Below, piece after piece: positions 1 through 5,015 of a stretch of DNA of 6,203 nucleotides. This stretch comes from a bacterium (GTDB lineage Bacteria; Verrucomicrobiota; Verrucomicrobiae; JAJYAR01). Where the stretch lies: positions 1 through 6,203 of the forward strand of contig JAJYAR010000183.1 in NCBI GenBank assembly GCA_021779435.1, in the 5' to 3' direction. A program made the translations under genes and the position numbers. How positions within the stretch are numbered: the first letter of the stretch is position 1; each line of letters opens with the position of its first letter. The notes beneath the pieces were generated by a model. It did no database searches. It saw nothing but the letters and a program-made list of their open reading frames with translations, and was not told where the DNA came from.

Positions 1-263
1 TCCAGATGCCGGAGATGGACGGCTTTGAGGCGACGAGGCAGATCCGCGCCCGCGTGCCGTCCGACCGCCAGCCCAAGATCGTCGCGCTCACGGCAAACGC
101 GATGCAGGGCGACCGCGATTTGTGCGTGGCCGCAGGGATGGAGGACTACATCTCGAAGCCCGTGAAGATGCACGAGATCGCCGCCGCCATCAGGAAGCAT
201 TTCTCGTCCCACAACGGCGGCCACAAGGTCTCGGATTCCGGCGCCGACCAGCAGCCGGGCTGA
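1..263 (+). CDS. C-terminal end of a receiver-domain protein (probable hybrid histidine kinase), 5' truncated
   Basis: Only the last 86 complete codons are visible; bases 1-2 are the tail of a split codon and the reading frame is open at the window edge. The first residues, [15 protein letters not shown], are the segment just after the phospho-acceptor aspartate of a CheY-like receiver domain, so that aspartate lies just outside the window. Further on are the conserved threonine (in [10 protein letters not shown]), the [11 protein letters not shown] segment with the conserved lysine-proline, and the final helix ([10 protein letters not shown]). A hydrophilic tail of about 18 residues follows. 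Receivers with the ALTANAM and AGM-DYISKP wording are typical of C-terminal receivers in hybrid sensor kinases that feed a phosphorelay. A stand-alone response regulator or a multi-receiver protein is also possible, because nothing upstream can be seen. The stop lies 86 bases before pyrH, and no functional link to it is evident. Confidence 0.9.
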   Translation, partial: QMPEMDGFEATRQIRARVPSDRQPKIVALTANAMQGDRDLCVAAGMEDYISKPVKMHEIAAAIRKHFSSHNGGHKVSDSGADQQPG

Positions 264-313
264 TCGGCAACGTACACGACGCCGCGGCACCCCGGAGCGC
301 GTCACATCAGGCA

Positions 314-342
314 TTGACGCGCTTTTTGTGGATTCGTTTGCT
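314..342 (+). promoter_or_regulatory. weak candidate sigma-70-type promoter before pyrH
   Basis: TTGACG (314-319) is a good -35 match. Seventeen bases later comes TTTGCT (337-342), which matches only three of six positions of the -10 consensus. If real, transcription would begin close to the pyrH start codon at 350, giving an almost leaderless message. The -10 is poor, so this is only a candidate. Confidence 0.2.
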
Positions 343-349
343 CTGTTCC

Positions 350-1090
350 ATGCCTGATTCCAAGTCGGCCGATCCTCGTCCTCGCTACAAGCGTGTCGTA
401 CTCAAGCTGTCCGGAGAAGTCCTGCGTGGCGGGAAGACCGGTGATCCGATCGACGCACCCACCCTCGAGAAGATCTGCCGGCAGGTTAAGGAAATTCACG
501 ACTTGGGCGTCCAGGTCAGCGTGGTGATCGGCGGCGGAAACATCTTCCGCGGGCTCAGCGGCGAAAAGCGCGGCGTCGACCGCACCACGGGCGACTACAT
601 GGGAATGCTCGCCACCGTCATCAACAGCCTGGCGATCATGGACTGCCTCGAGAAGCTCGAGGTCGACACGCGCGTGCAAAGCGCGATTCCGATGAACCAG
701 ATCGCAGAGCCGTTCATCCTGCGGCGCGCGATGCGCCATCTGGACAAGGGCCGCGTCGTGATCTTCGCGGCAGGCACCGGCAACCCGTATTTCTCCACCG
801 ACACCACCGCGGCGCTGCGCGCCAGCGAACTTCACGCCGAGATCATCCTGAAGGCCACGAAGGTGGACGGCGTGTACGACAAGGATCCGAAGAAGCACAC
901 CGACGCCGTCCGCTTTGAACACCTGACGTTCATCGACGCGCTCAAGCAGCGTCTCAACGTCATGGATTCGACGGCGTTCTCACTCTGCATGGACAACAAC
1001 GTCCCGATCATGGTCTTCAACCTCGGGGACGAACACGCGATCTACAAGGCCGTGATGGGCGAGAAGGTCGGAACCCTCGTCCACGGCTGA
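350..1090 (+). CDS. pyrH: UMP kinase (uridylate kinase)
   Basis: This 246-residue protein phosphorylates UMP to UDP with ATP in the cytoplasm, a step of pyrimidine nucleotide synthesis. It belongs to the amino-acid kinase fold and has the usual bacterial PyrH length. Visible motifs, in order: KLSGE (about 19-23) in the phosphate-binding region; IGGGNIFRG (60-68); GDYMGM (81-86); the UMP-binding [13 protein letters not shown] (142-154); and the ATP-site block [13 protein letters not shown] (168-180). The ATG at 350 places [11 protein letters not shown] after a short N-terminal tail, as in homologues. The frame stays open further upstream, but that stretch overlaps the receiver gene in another frame and has no family resemblance. 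No Shine-Dalgarno sequence precedes the start; the leader is pyrimidine-rich. frr follows after 62 bases, the near-universal pyrH-frr pairing. The usual upstream neighbour tsf is absent. Confidence 0.97.
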   Translation: MPDSKSADPRPRYKRVVLKLSGEVLRGGKTGDPIDAPTLEKICRQVKEIHDLGVQVSVVIGGGNIFRGLSGEKRGVDRTTGDYMGMLATVINSLAIMDCLEKLEVDTRVQSAIPMNQIAEPFILRRAMRHLDKGRVVIFAAGTGNPYFSTDTTAALRASELHAEIILKATKVDGVYDKDPKKHTDAVRFEHLTFIDALKQRLNVMDSTAFSLCMDNNVPIMVFNLGDEHAIYKAVMGEKVGTLVHG

Positions 1091-1102
1091 CAACCACCCC
1101 GC

Positions 1103-1120
1103 GCCGGCTCCCTGGCCGGC
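1103..1120 (+). other. GC-rich hairpin between pyrH and frr
   Basis: GCCGGC (1103-1108) and GCCGGC (1115-1120) can pair as a six-base stem around a six-base loop. There is no T-run after it, so it is unlikely to end transcription fully. It may stabilise or process the pyrH-frr message, or be chance in GC-rich DNA. Confidence 0.3.
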
Positions 1121-1141
1121 CATCTGAAACCAAAATCAATA

Positions 1142-1146
1142 AAGGA
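1142..1146 (+). promoter_or_regulatory. ribosome binding site of frr
   Basis: AAGGA lies six bases before the ATG at 1153, inside an A-rich patch. It is the only clear Shine-Dalgarno site before any gene start visible in this window, and it supports the chosen frr start. Confidence 0.65.
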
Positions 1147-1152
1147 AATCCC

Positions 1153-1698
1153 ATGAGCCACCCCATTCTGACCGACGCCCAGACACGGATGAAAAAGGCC
1201 GTTGACCACACGTTGCAGGAGTTTGGCGCGATTCACACCGGCAAGGCCACGCCCGCCATGGTCGAGGGCGTCATGGTCGAGGCCTACGGATCCCAGATGC
1301 GCCTGAAGGAATGCGCCGCCATCTCGACGCCGGACGCCCGCCTGATTCAGATCCAGCCATGGGACGCCAGCCTCGGCAAGGCGATCGCCAAGGGCATCAT
1401 CGATGCGAATCTCGGTTTCAACCCGATCGTCGACGGCAAGACGATCCGCGTGCCGCTTCCCGACATGAGCCGCGAGCGCCGCCAGGATTTCGTCAAGACA
1501 GCCCACCGCCTCGCCGAAGAGGGCCGCGTGCAGGTGCGCAATATCCGCCGGGACGTGATTGAGGCGTTGAAGAAGGCGAAGCTTCCCGAAGACGACGCCA
1601 AGCGCCTCGAGAAGGACGTCCAGACCCTGACCGACAAGTCGATCGGCGAAATCAACACCCAGCTTGCCGCCAAGGAGAAGGACCTGCTGACGGTCTGA
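1153..1698 (+). CDS. frr: ribosome recycling factor
   Basis: This 181-residue cytoplasmic protein works with EF-G to split the post-termination ribosome, releasing mRNA and tRNA. The length fits the family (about 185 residues). Recognisable blocks include the N-terminal helix reaching HTGKATPAMVEGVMVEAYGS (about 28-47), the ARLIQIQPWD strand (62-71), IAKGIIDANLGFNPIVDGKTIRVPLP (78-103), the ERRQDFVKTAHRLAEEGRV helix (108-126), the highly conserved RNIRRD (129-134), and the C-terminal helix with LPEDDAKRLEKDVQTLTDKSI followed by AAKEKDLLTV. These span the long three-helix bundle and the small beta/alpha domain in the usual order. The start is supported by an AAGGA site. It lies 62 bases after pyrH and 59 before proB, so co-transcription is likely. 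No odd residues were noticed. Confidence 0.97.
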   Translation: MSHPILTDAQTRMKKAVDHTLQEFGAIHTGKATPAMVEGVMVEAYGSQMRLKECAAISTPDARLIQIQPWDASLGKAIAKGIIDANLGFNPIVDGKTIRVPLPDMSRERRQDFVKTAHRLAEEGRVQVRNIRRDVIEALKKAKLPEDDAKRLEKDVQTLTDKSIGEINTQLAAKEKDLLTV

Positions 1699-1734
1699 GC
1701 CGGCCATCCTGCGCCCAGCTTCCCGCTCGCGGCC

Positions 1735-1750
1735 AAGCCGCCGGCGGTTT
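1735..1750 (+). other. small palindrome just before the proB start
   Basis: AAGCCG and CGGTTT can pair around a CCGG loop, including one G-T wobble pair. The structure ends seven bases before the proB ATG at 1758, where a ribosome would load. It could dampen proB translation or be a weak partial terminator (TTT follows the GC stem). Sequence alone cannot decide, and chance is possible. Confidence 0.25.
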
Positions 1751-1757
1751 CGTCCCT

Positions 1758-2888
1758 ATGCCTCACAGTCAACCGCTCAAGACCGCGGCTCCTCCGCGGC
1801 GCGTCATCGTCAAGCTCGGCACCGGCGTGCTTACGTCCGGCATCGGCCAGCTCAACGAGCCTCGCATCGCGGCCATCTGCGCGCAGATCGCGGCCCTTCG
1901 TGAGCGCGGCTCGGAGGTGATCGTGGTTTCGTCCGGCGCCATCGGTCTTGGACTCGGCGCCCTGAAGCTCGAGCGGCGTCCAAAGGAAACTCCGAAAAAG
2001 CAGGCCTGCGCGGCCGTCGGACAGAGCCGGCTGATGCAGGTGTGGCAGCGCGGTTTCGACCCGCACAAACTCATCGCGGCCCAGGTGCTGCTCACCCACG
2101 AGGATATCCGCTCCCGCGACCGCTACCTCGGCGTGAAGCACTGCCTCGAGCAGATCCTGGCCTACGGCGCGGTTCCGGTCATCAACGAGAACGACACCGT
2201 CAGCTCCGCCGAAATCCAGGAAATCCGCTTCGGCGACAACGACACGTTGTCCGCGCTCGTCGCGAGCCTCACCGAGGCGCAGTACCTTTTCATCCTGTCC
2301 ACGGCACCCGGCCTGATCGACATGAAGGGAACCGGCAAGATCGTCCCGGTTGTCGAGAAGATCACGCCCGAGATCGAAGCCATGGCCGGAGGCACCACGA
2401 GTGCGACCGCCGTCGGCGGCATGATCACGAAGATCTCTGCCGCGAAACTCGCCACGCGATCCGGCTGCGGCGTGTTCATCGCCAGCGGGTCGGAGCCCGA
2501 CATCGTCAACCGCCTGCTGAGCGGACACGGCCCCGGCACGTTCTTCGTTCCGAGCGGGATTCCCCTCGAGGCGAAGAAACGCTGGCTCGCGTACTTCCAG
2601 CGGCCGACCGGCACGATCCACGTCAACACGCTCGCGGTGCCCGTGCTCCGCGACCAGGGACGCAGCCTTCTCGCCGTGGGCGTGACGGGCGCGACGGGGG
2701 ATTTCTCCGCCGGAGACGTCGTGAACATCGCCGGACCCGACGGCGCCGTGATCGCTCGCGGCAAGACGCATTTTGGAAGCGCCGAAATCCCGGCCATCGC
2801 CGGCAGGAAGGGCGAGGAGATCGCCCCGTTGTATCCTGATCGCAAGCACCTCGAAGTCGTCCACCGCGACGACCTCGCGCTGCTTTAA
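1758..2888 (+). CDS. proB: glutamate 5-kinase with C-terminal PUA domain
   Basis: The enzyme phosphorylates L-glutamate to glutamyl 5-phosphate, the first and normally proline-inhibited step of proline synthesis. It has 376 residues, near the 367 of E. coli ProB. The amino-acid kinase domain covers about residues 14-260: VIVKLGTGVLT with the phosphate-contacting lysine (K19), VVSSGAIGLG (56-65), QVLLTHEDIRSRDRY (109-123), VINENDTVSS (141-150), FGDNDTLSALVA (158-169) and the GGMITK loop (220-225). A PUA domain follows from about 275, with KKRWLAYF, GRSLLAVGVT, GDFSAGDVVNI and ARGKTHFGSAEI. One oddity is ILSTAPGL at about 179-186, where the E. coli enzyme has a Thr-Asp pair that contacts ATP; the Asp is replaced by Thr here. 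No Shine-Dalgarno sequence is seen. proB sits 59 bases after frr, and proA, its usual partner, does not follow. Confidence 0.95.
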   Translation: MPHSQPLKTAAPPRRVIVKLGTGVLTSGIGQLNEPRIAAICAQIAALRERGSEVIVVSSGAIGLGLGALKLERRPKETPKKQACAAVGQSRLMQVWQRGFDPHKLIAAQVLLTHEDIRSRDRYLGVKHCLEQILAYGAVPVINENDTVSSAEIQEIRFGDNDTLSALVASLTEAQYLFILSTAPGLIDMKGTGKIVPVVEKITPEIEAMAGGTTSATAVGGMITKISAAKLATRSGCGVFIASGSEPDIVNRLLSGHGPGTFFVPSGIPLEAKKRWLAYFQRPTGTIHVNTLAVPVLRDQGRSLLAVGVTGATGDFSAGDVVNIAGPDGAVIARGKTHFGSAEIPAIAGRKGEEIAPLYPDRKHLEVVHRDDLALL

Positions 2889-2908
2889 CACCAGCTCCCA
2901 GGGCCTGC

Positions 2909-2938
2909 CATTCCGGGCGGAGCCGCGCCACGGAAATG
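2909..2938 (+). terminator. hairpin after proB, possible transcript end
   Basis: CATTCCG-GGCG (2909-2919) pairs with CGCC (2926-2929) and CGGAAATG (2931-2938) around a GAGCCG loop, with two single-base bulges. It starts 21 bases after the proB stop. No T-run follows, so it is not a classical intrinsic terminator. It may protect the 3' end or assist factor-dependent termination. Confidence 0.35.
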
Positions 2939-2980
2939 CGGGGCCCGATCGGCGCCCCCGCCAATCGCCGCCCCCCCAGC

Positions 2981-3004
2981 AAACTGTCACCTATTGGGTG
3001 ACAA
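2981..3004 (+). repeat. 24-base dyad repeat, copy 1
   Basis: The core TGTCACCTATTGGGTGACA (2985-3003) forms a perfect seven-base stem (TGTCACC/GGTGACA) around TATTG. It is flanked by AAAC on the left and A on the right. An identical 24-base copy begins 55 bases downstream. It could be a paired operator for a dimeric regulator, a transcribed hairpin or the remains of a mobile-element end. Confidence 0.85.
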
Positions 3005-3035
3005 CTTCATCTCCGGCCACGATGGAACCCCTCGA

Positions 3036-3059
3036 AAACTGTCACCTATTGGGTGACAA
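3036..3059 (+). repeat. 24-base dyad repeat, copy 2
   Basis: Identical over 24 bases to copy 1, with the core at 3040-3058. Here the flanks AAA and TTT also pair outside a short mismatch, lengthening the possible stem. The 31-base spacer between the copies is unique. The TTT after the stem gives a weak terminator-like look. Confidence 0.85.
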
Positions 3060-3090
3060 TTTGGTCGGGCTCCCTCGAAGGCGCGGCCGG

Positions 3091-3112
3091 TTTTGTCACC
3101 CATTCCCTGGAT
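3091..3112 (+). repeat. degenerate third copy of the dyad repeat
   Basis: TGTCACC at 3094-3100 is the left half of the dyad, placed 54 bases after the same point in copy 2, so it keeps the 55-base rhythm. The right half has decayed; about 12 of 19 core positions match in register. On the other strand it can be read as TTGTCACCCA, a match to the reverse of the repeat that stops abruptly at 3101. Confidence 0.5.
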
Positions 3113-3127
3113 TCCGAAGTCAGACTG

Positions 3128-3282
3128 GCCACAGAGGGCACGGAGCTGCGACACCGCGTTCACGGAAAATACCTTGACCGTTGGTAGCCCAATCTCGGGG
3201 TTTTCGCACTGTTTCCTGCGGGTGAGAGTTGTCGCGCGAGCTTCCGGCTTGGCTCGGGTTGGACCTCCGTGGCCTCTGTGGC
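3128..3282. repeat. imperfect inverted repeat with 18-base arms
   Basis: The left arm (3128-3145, core CCACAGAGGGCACGGAG) and the right arm (3265-3282, core CTCCGTGGCCTCTGTGG) are reverse complements at 17 of 18 positions, about 119 bases apart. Similar CCACAGAGG-type words are, from general knowledge, frequent intergenic repeats in several bacterial phyla. The pair could delimit a small non-autonomous element or be two separate insertions of one repeat in opposite orientations. No coding capacity is evident between the arms. Confidence 0.7.
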
Positions 3283-3351
3283 AAAATGCAGGTGACGGTT
3301 TGGGTTGGCGCTCGTTGCCGGGCTTGTCCTCAAAAGAACGACCCTCGGGAG

Positions 3352-3374
3352 CACACGCCGCGCTTGCCCGTGTG
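3352..3374. promoter_or_regulatory. dyad upstream of the GH28 gene
   Basis: CACACG (3352-3357) and CGTGTG (3369-3374) are inverted copies separated by 11 bases, ending 53 bases before the GH28 start. The position would suit an operator or a leader hairpin. A six-base dyad can arise by chance, so support is weak. Confidence 0.25.
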
Positions 3375-3427
3375 ATTTCGAAGCGCAAACGTCCTTCTCC
3401 CCGAAACACCCCGTCGCCCCCCAAATC

Positions 3428-4831
3428 ATGAGACGTATCATTCCATGGCTCGCCGCCGCCTTCCTGCTCTGCCTCCCCGCCCGCGCCGCCCAGACCGCCG
3501 TCTCGTGGCAGACGGCCGACGAGATCCTCGCGCGCATCAAGGCTCCCGTGTTTCCGAACCGTAGTTTCCAGATCACCGACTTCGGAGCAAAGCCCGACGG
3601 CAAGACTGATGCGACCCAGGCCATCCGACAGGCCATCGACGCCTGCAATGCCGCCGGCGGCGGGCATGTGGTCGTTCCGGCCGGGACCTTCCTCACCGGC
3701 GCAATTCACCTGAAGAGCAACGTCGACCTGCATCTCGAGGAAGGCAGCACCCTGCTGTTTTCCACTGATCCCAAAGCCTACCTGCCCGTCGTCCAGACGC
3801 GCTGGGAGGGCATCGAGTGCATGAACTACTCCCCGTTCATCTACGCGTGGGAGCAGGAGAATATCGCCGTCACCGGTTCCGGCACGATCGACGGCCAGGC
3901 CGGCGACGAAAACTGGTGGGGCTGGGCCCGGAAGGACGCAAACGGCCGCGCCCGCGCCTCCGCCGACGTGAAGACGTTGAACGAGCTCGCCGACAAGGGC
4001 GTGCCCGTCGCCCAGCGCGTGTTCGGCGAGGGCCACCTGCTCCGCCCGAGCTTCTTCCAGCCGTACCGCTGCAAAAACGTGATGGTCGAGGGCGTGAAGA
4101 TCCGCCGCTCGCCGATGTGGGAAATCACACCGGCCCTCTGCACAAACGTCATCGTGCGCAATCTCGACATCGTCACCCACGGCCCAAACAACGACGGCTG
4201 CGACCCGGACTCCTGCCGCGACGTCCTCATCGAGGGATGCCTTTTCGACACGGGCGATGACTGCATCGCGATCAAGTCGGGCCGAAACGACGACGGCCGG
4301 CGCGTCGGCGTCGCCTCCGAGAACCTGATCATCCGCAACTGCACGATGAAGGATGGCCACGGCGGCGTCGTGATCGGCAGCGAGATCGCCGGCAACTGCC
4401 GCAACGTGTTTGTCGAGAACTGCCGGATGGACAGCCCCAATCTCGAACGCGTCCTGCGCATCAAATCGAACGCCCGCCGTGGCGGTGTCCTCGAAAATAT
4501 CTTCCTGCGGAACATCACCGTCGGAACCGTCGCCGAGGCCATTGTCACCGTCGACTTCATGTACGAAGAGGGCGCGAACGGCCCGCAGAAGCCGGTGCTC
4601 CGCAACGTTCAGCTCGAGAACGTCACGAGCAATTCGTCTCCGCGGATCTTCTACATCACCAGTTTCCCGGCCGCCACGGTCGACGGCATCCGGATTGCCA
4701 ATTCGAAGTTCTCTGGCGTCGAGACCGCCGAGTTCATCCAGAACGCCGGCCGCATCGAGTTGGAGAACGTCACCATTCTGCCAACGAAGATTCCGCGCAG
4801 CCTGAGCTCCCGCCCGCCGCAGGGGGACTGA
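3428..4831 (+). CDS. secreted glycoside hydrolase family 28 protein (polygalacturonase-type)
   Basis: This 467-residue protein should hydrolyse alpha-1,4-galacturonosyl links in pectin or its oligomers after export. Residues 1-20 form a signal peptide: MRR, a hydrophobic core (IIPWLAAAFLLCL), then PARA before AQT, a good signal peptidase I site. FQITDFGAKPDGKTDATQAI (47-66) is the usual entry into the right-handed beta-helix. GH28 active-site motifs are complete: NNDGCD (254-259, catalytic Asp), DTGDDC (274-279, two further Asp), GHGG (310-313) and RIK (344-346). The ATG at 3428 is chosen because it starts the signal peptide; the frame is open upstream to an ATG at 3305, but that extension has no export signal at its start. 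No Shine-Dalgarno sequence is present. Endo or exo action cannot be told; the long insert with EGHLLRPSFF at about 201-210 resembles bacterial exo-type or oligomer-active relatives. No transporter or regulator gene adjoins it. Confidence 0.93.
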   Translation: MRRIIPWLAAAFLLCLPARAAQTAVSWQTADEILARIKAPVFPNRSFQITDFGAKPDGKTDATQAIRQAIDACNAAGGGHVVVPAGTFLTGAIHLKSNVDLHLEEGSTLLFSTDPKAYLPVVQTRWEGIECMNYSPFIYAWEQENIAVTGSGTIDGQAGDENWWGWARKDANGRARASADVKTLNELADKGVPVAQRVFGEGHLLRPSFFQPYRCKNVMVEGVKIRRSPMWEITPALCTNVIVRNLDIVTHGPNNDGCDPDSCRDVLIEGCLFDTGDDCIAIKSGRNDDGRRVGVASENLIIRNCTMKDGHGGVVIGSEIAGNCRNVFVENCRMDSPNLERVLRIKSNARRGGVLENIFLRNITVGTVAEAIVTVDFMYEEGANGPQKPVLRNVQLENVTSNSSPRIFYITSFPAATVDGIRIANSKFSGVETAEFIQNAGRIELENVTILPTKIPRSLSSRPPQGD

Positions 4832-4857
4832 GCGCCGGCGGCTCCGCCGCCGACGCT
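4831..4857 (+). terminator. strong GC hairpin at the GH28 stop codon
   Basis: AGCG-c-CGGCGGC pairs with GCCGCCG-a-CGCT around a TCC loop: eleven base pairs with one internal mismatch. It begins at the last base of the stop codon. There is no T-run, so classical intrinsic termination is uncertain; 3'-end protection or termination aided by other factors is plausible. It lies between convergent genes. Confidence 0.5.
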
Positions 4858-4860
4858 GGG

Positions 4861-4895
4861 TAAGGTGTAAGGTGTAAGGTGTAAGGTGTAAGGTG
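4861..4895. repeat. five perfect tandem copies of the heptamer TAAGGTG
   Basis: The unit TAAGGTG repeats five times without error and then breaks into CGAGG. It is preceded by GGG, so part of the unit extends one base to the left. Each unit holds a TAA on the plus strand and CACCTTA on the minus strand. Heptamer tracts of this kind occur in intergenic DNA of several bacteria and can change copy number by slippage. It lies between two convergent gene ends, so it is unlikely to affect a start site. Confidence 0.95.
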
Positions 4896-4911
4896 CGAGG
4901 CTTGACGATCC

Positions 4912-4959
4912 GCGGGAGGTCCCGCCCTCAATCCGCGCCCCGGCCTCTGCGGAGGCCGG
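4912..4959. repeat. two palindromes in the convergent gap
   Basis: GCGGGAGGTCCCGC (4912-4925) is a palindrome with a two-base centre. CCGGCCTC-TGCG-GAGGCCGG (4940-4959) has a perfect eight-base stem with a four-base loop and is followed by CTACCAAA. They resemble REP-like intergenic palindromes and could serve as 3' ends for transcripts from either strand. Whether copies exist elsewhere cannot be seen here. Confidence 0.65.
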
Positions 4960-4982
4960 CTACCAAACCATCGCATGCCTGC

Positions 4983-5015
4983 CCTTCCGCCTTCCGCTTT
5001 TAGCCTTCGCTTCCG
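4983..5015. repeat. second heptamer-like tract (CCTTCCG units)
   Basis: Two perfect CCTTCCG units (4983-4996) are followed, in the same seven-base register, by CTTTTAG, CCTTCGC and the partial TTCCG. The tract touches the stop codon of the minus-strand gene at 5016. It looks like a partly decayed heptanucleotide tandem repeat, different in unit from the TAAGGTG tract nearby. Confidence 0.6.

Larger units (their letters stand above)
2889..3427. other. 539-base intergenic region without a convincing gene
   Basis: This gap separates proB from the GH28 gene. The reading frames that cross it lack known motifs, have poor start contexts and look like GC-rich background. Instead it holds a hairpin after proB, two identical 24-base dyad repeats, a degenerate third copy, an imperfect inverted repeat at 3128-3282 and a dyad at 3352-3374. 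The promoter of the GH28 gene should lie here, but I could not identify a good -35/-10 pair; TTGACC at 3174 has no suitable -10. It looks like an accumulation site for small repeats. Confidence 0.6.

Noticed and set aside
122..349. Upstream extension of the pyrH frame
   Set aside because: It overlaps the receiver-domain gene in another frame and adds about 76 residues with no counterpart in UMP kinases; the ATG at 350 gives the normal length.
1347..2990. Long minus-strand open frame (547 codons) opposite frr and proB
   Set aside because: It lies opposite two unmistakable genes, shows low-complexity Arg/Gly/Asp-rich sequence and has no family motif; it is a codon-bias shadow of high-GC genes.
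2981..3112. CRISPR array
   Set aside because: Only two exact 24-base repeats plus one degenerate copy, with 31-base unique spacing and no cas genes in the window. The spacing is tempting, but too few units exist to call it.
3174..3202. Promoter based on TTGACC at 3174
   Set aside because: Seventeen bases downstream the sequence is GGGGTT, which is not a -10 element.
3305..3427. Upstream extension of the GH28 frame
   Set aside because: It would bury the signal peptide inside the protein; the ATG at 3428 begins a textbook export signal.
3093..3431. Small plus-strand frame (112 codons) in the gap before the GH28 gene
   Set aside because: No ribosome binding site or domain, it spans interspersed repeats and it ends at the GH28 start; there is no support for a gene.
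2987..4360. Long minus-strand open frame (457 codons) opposite the GH28 gene and its upstream region
   Set aside because: It is composed of Ala/Val/Asp/Gly-rich shadow sequence, crosses the repeat region and has no recognisable domain.
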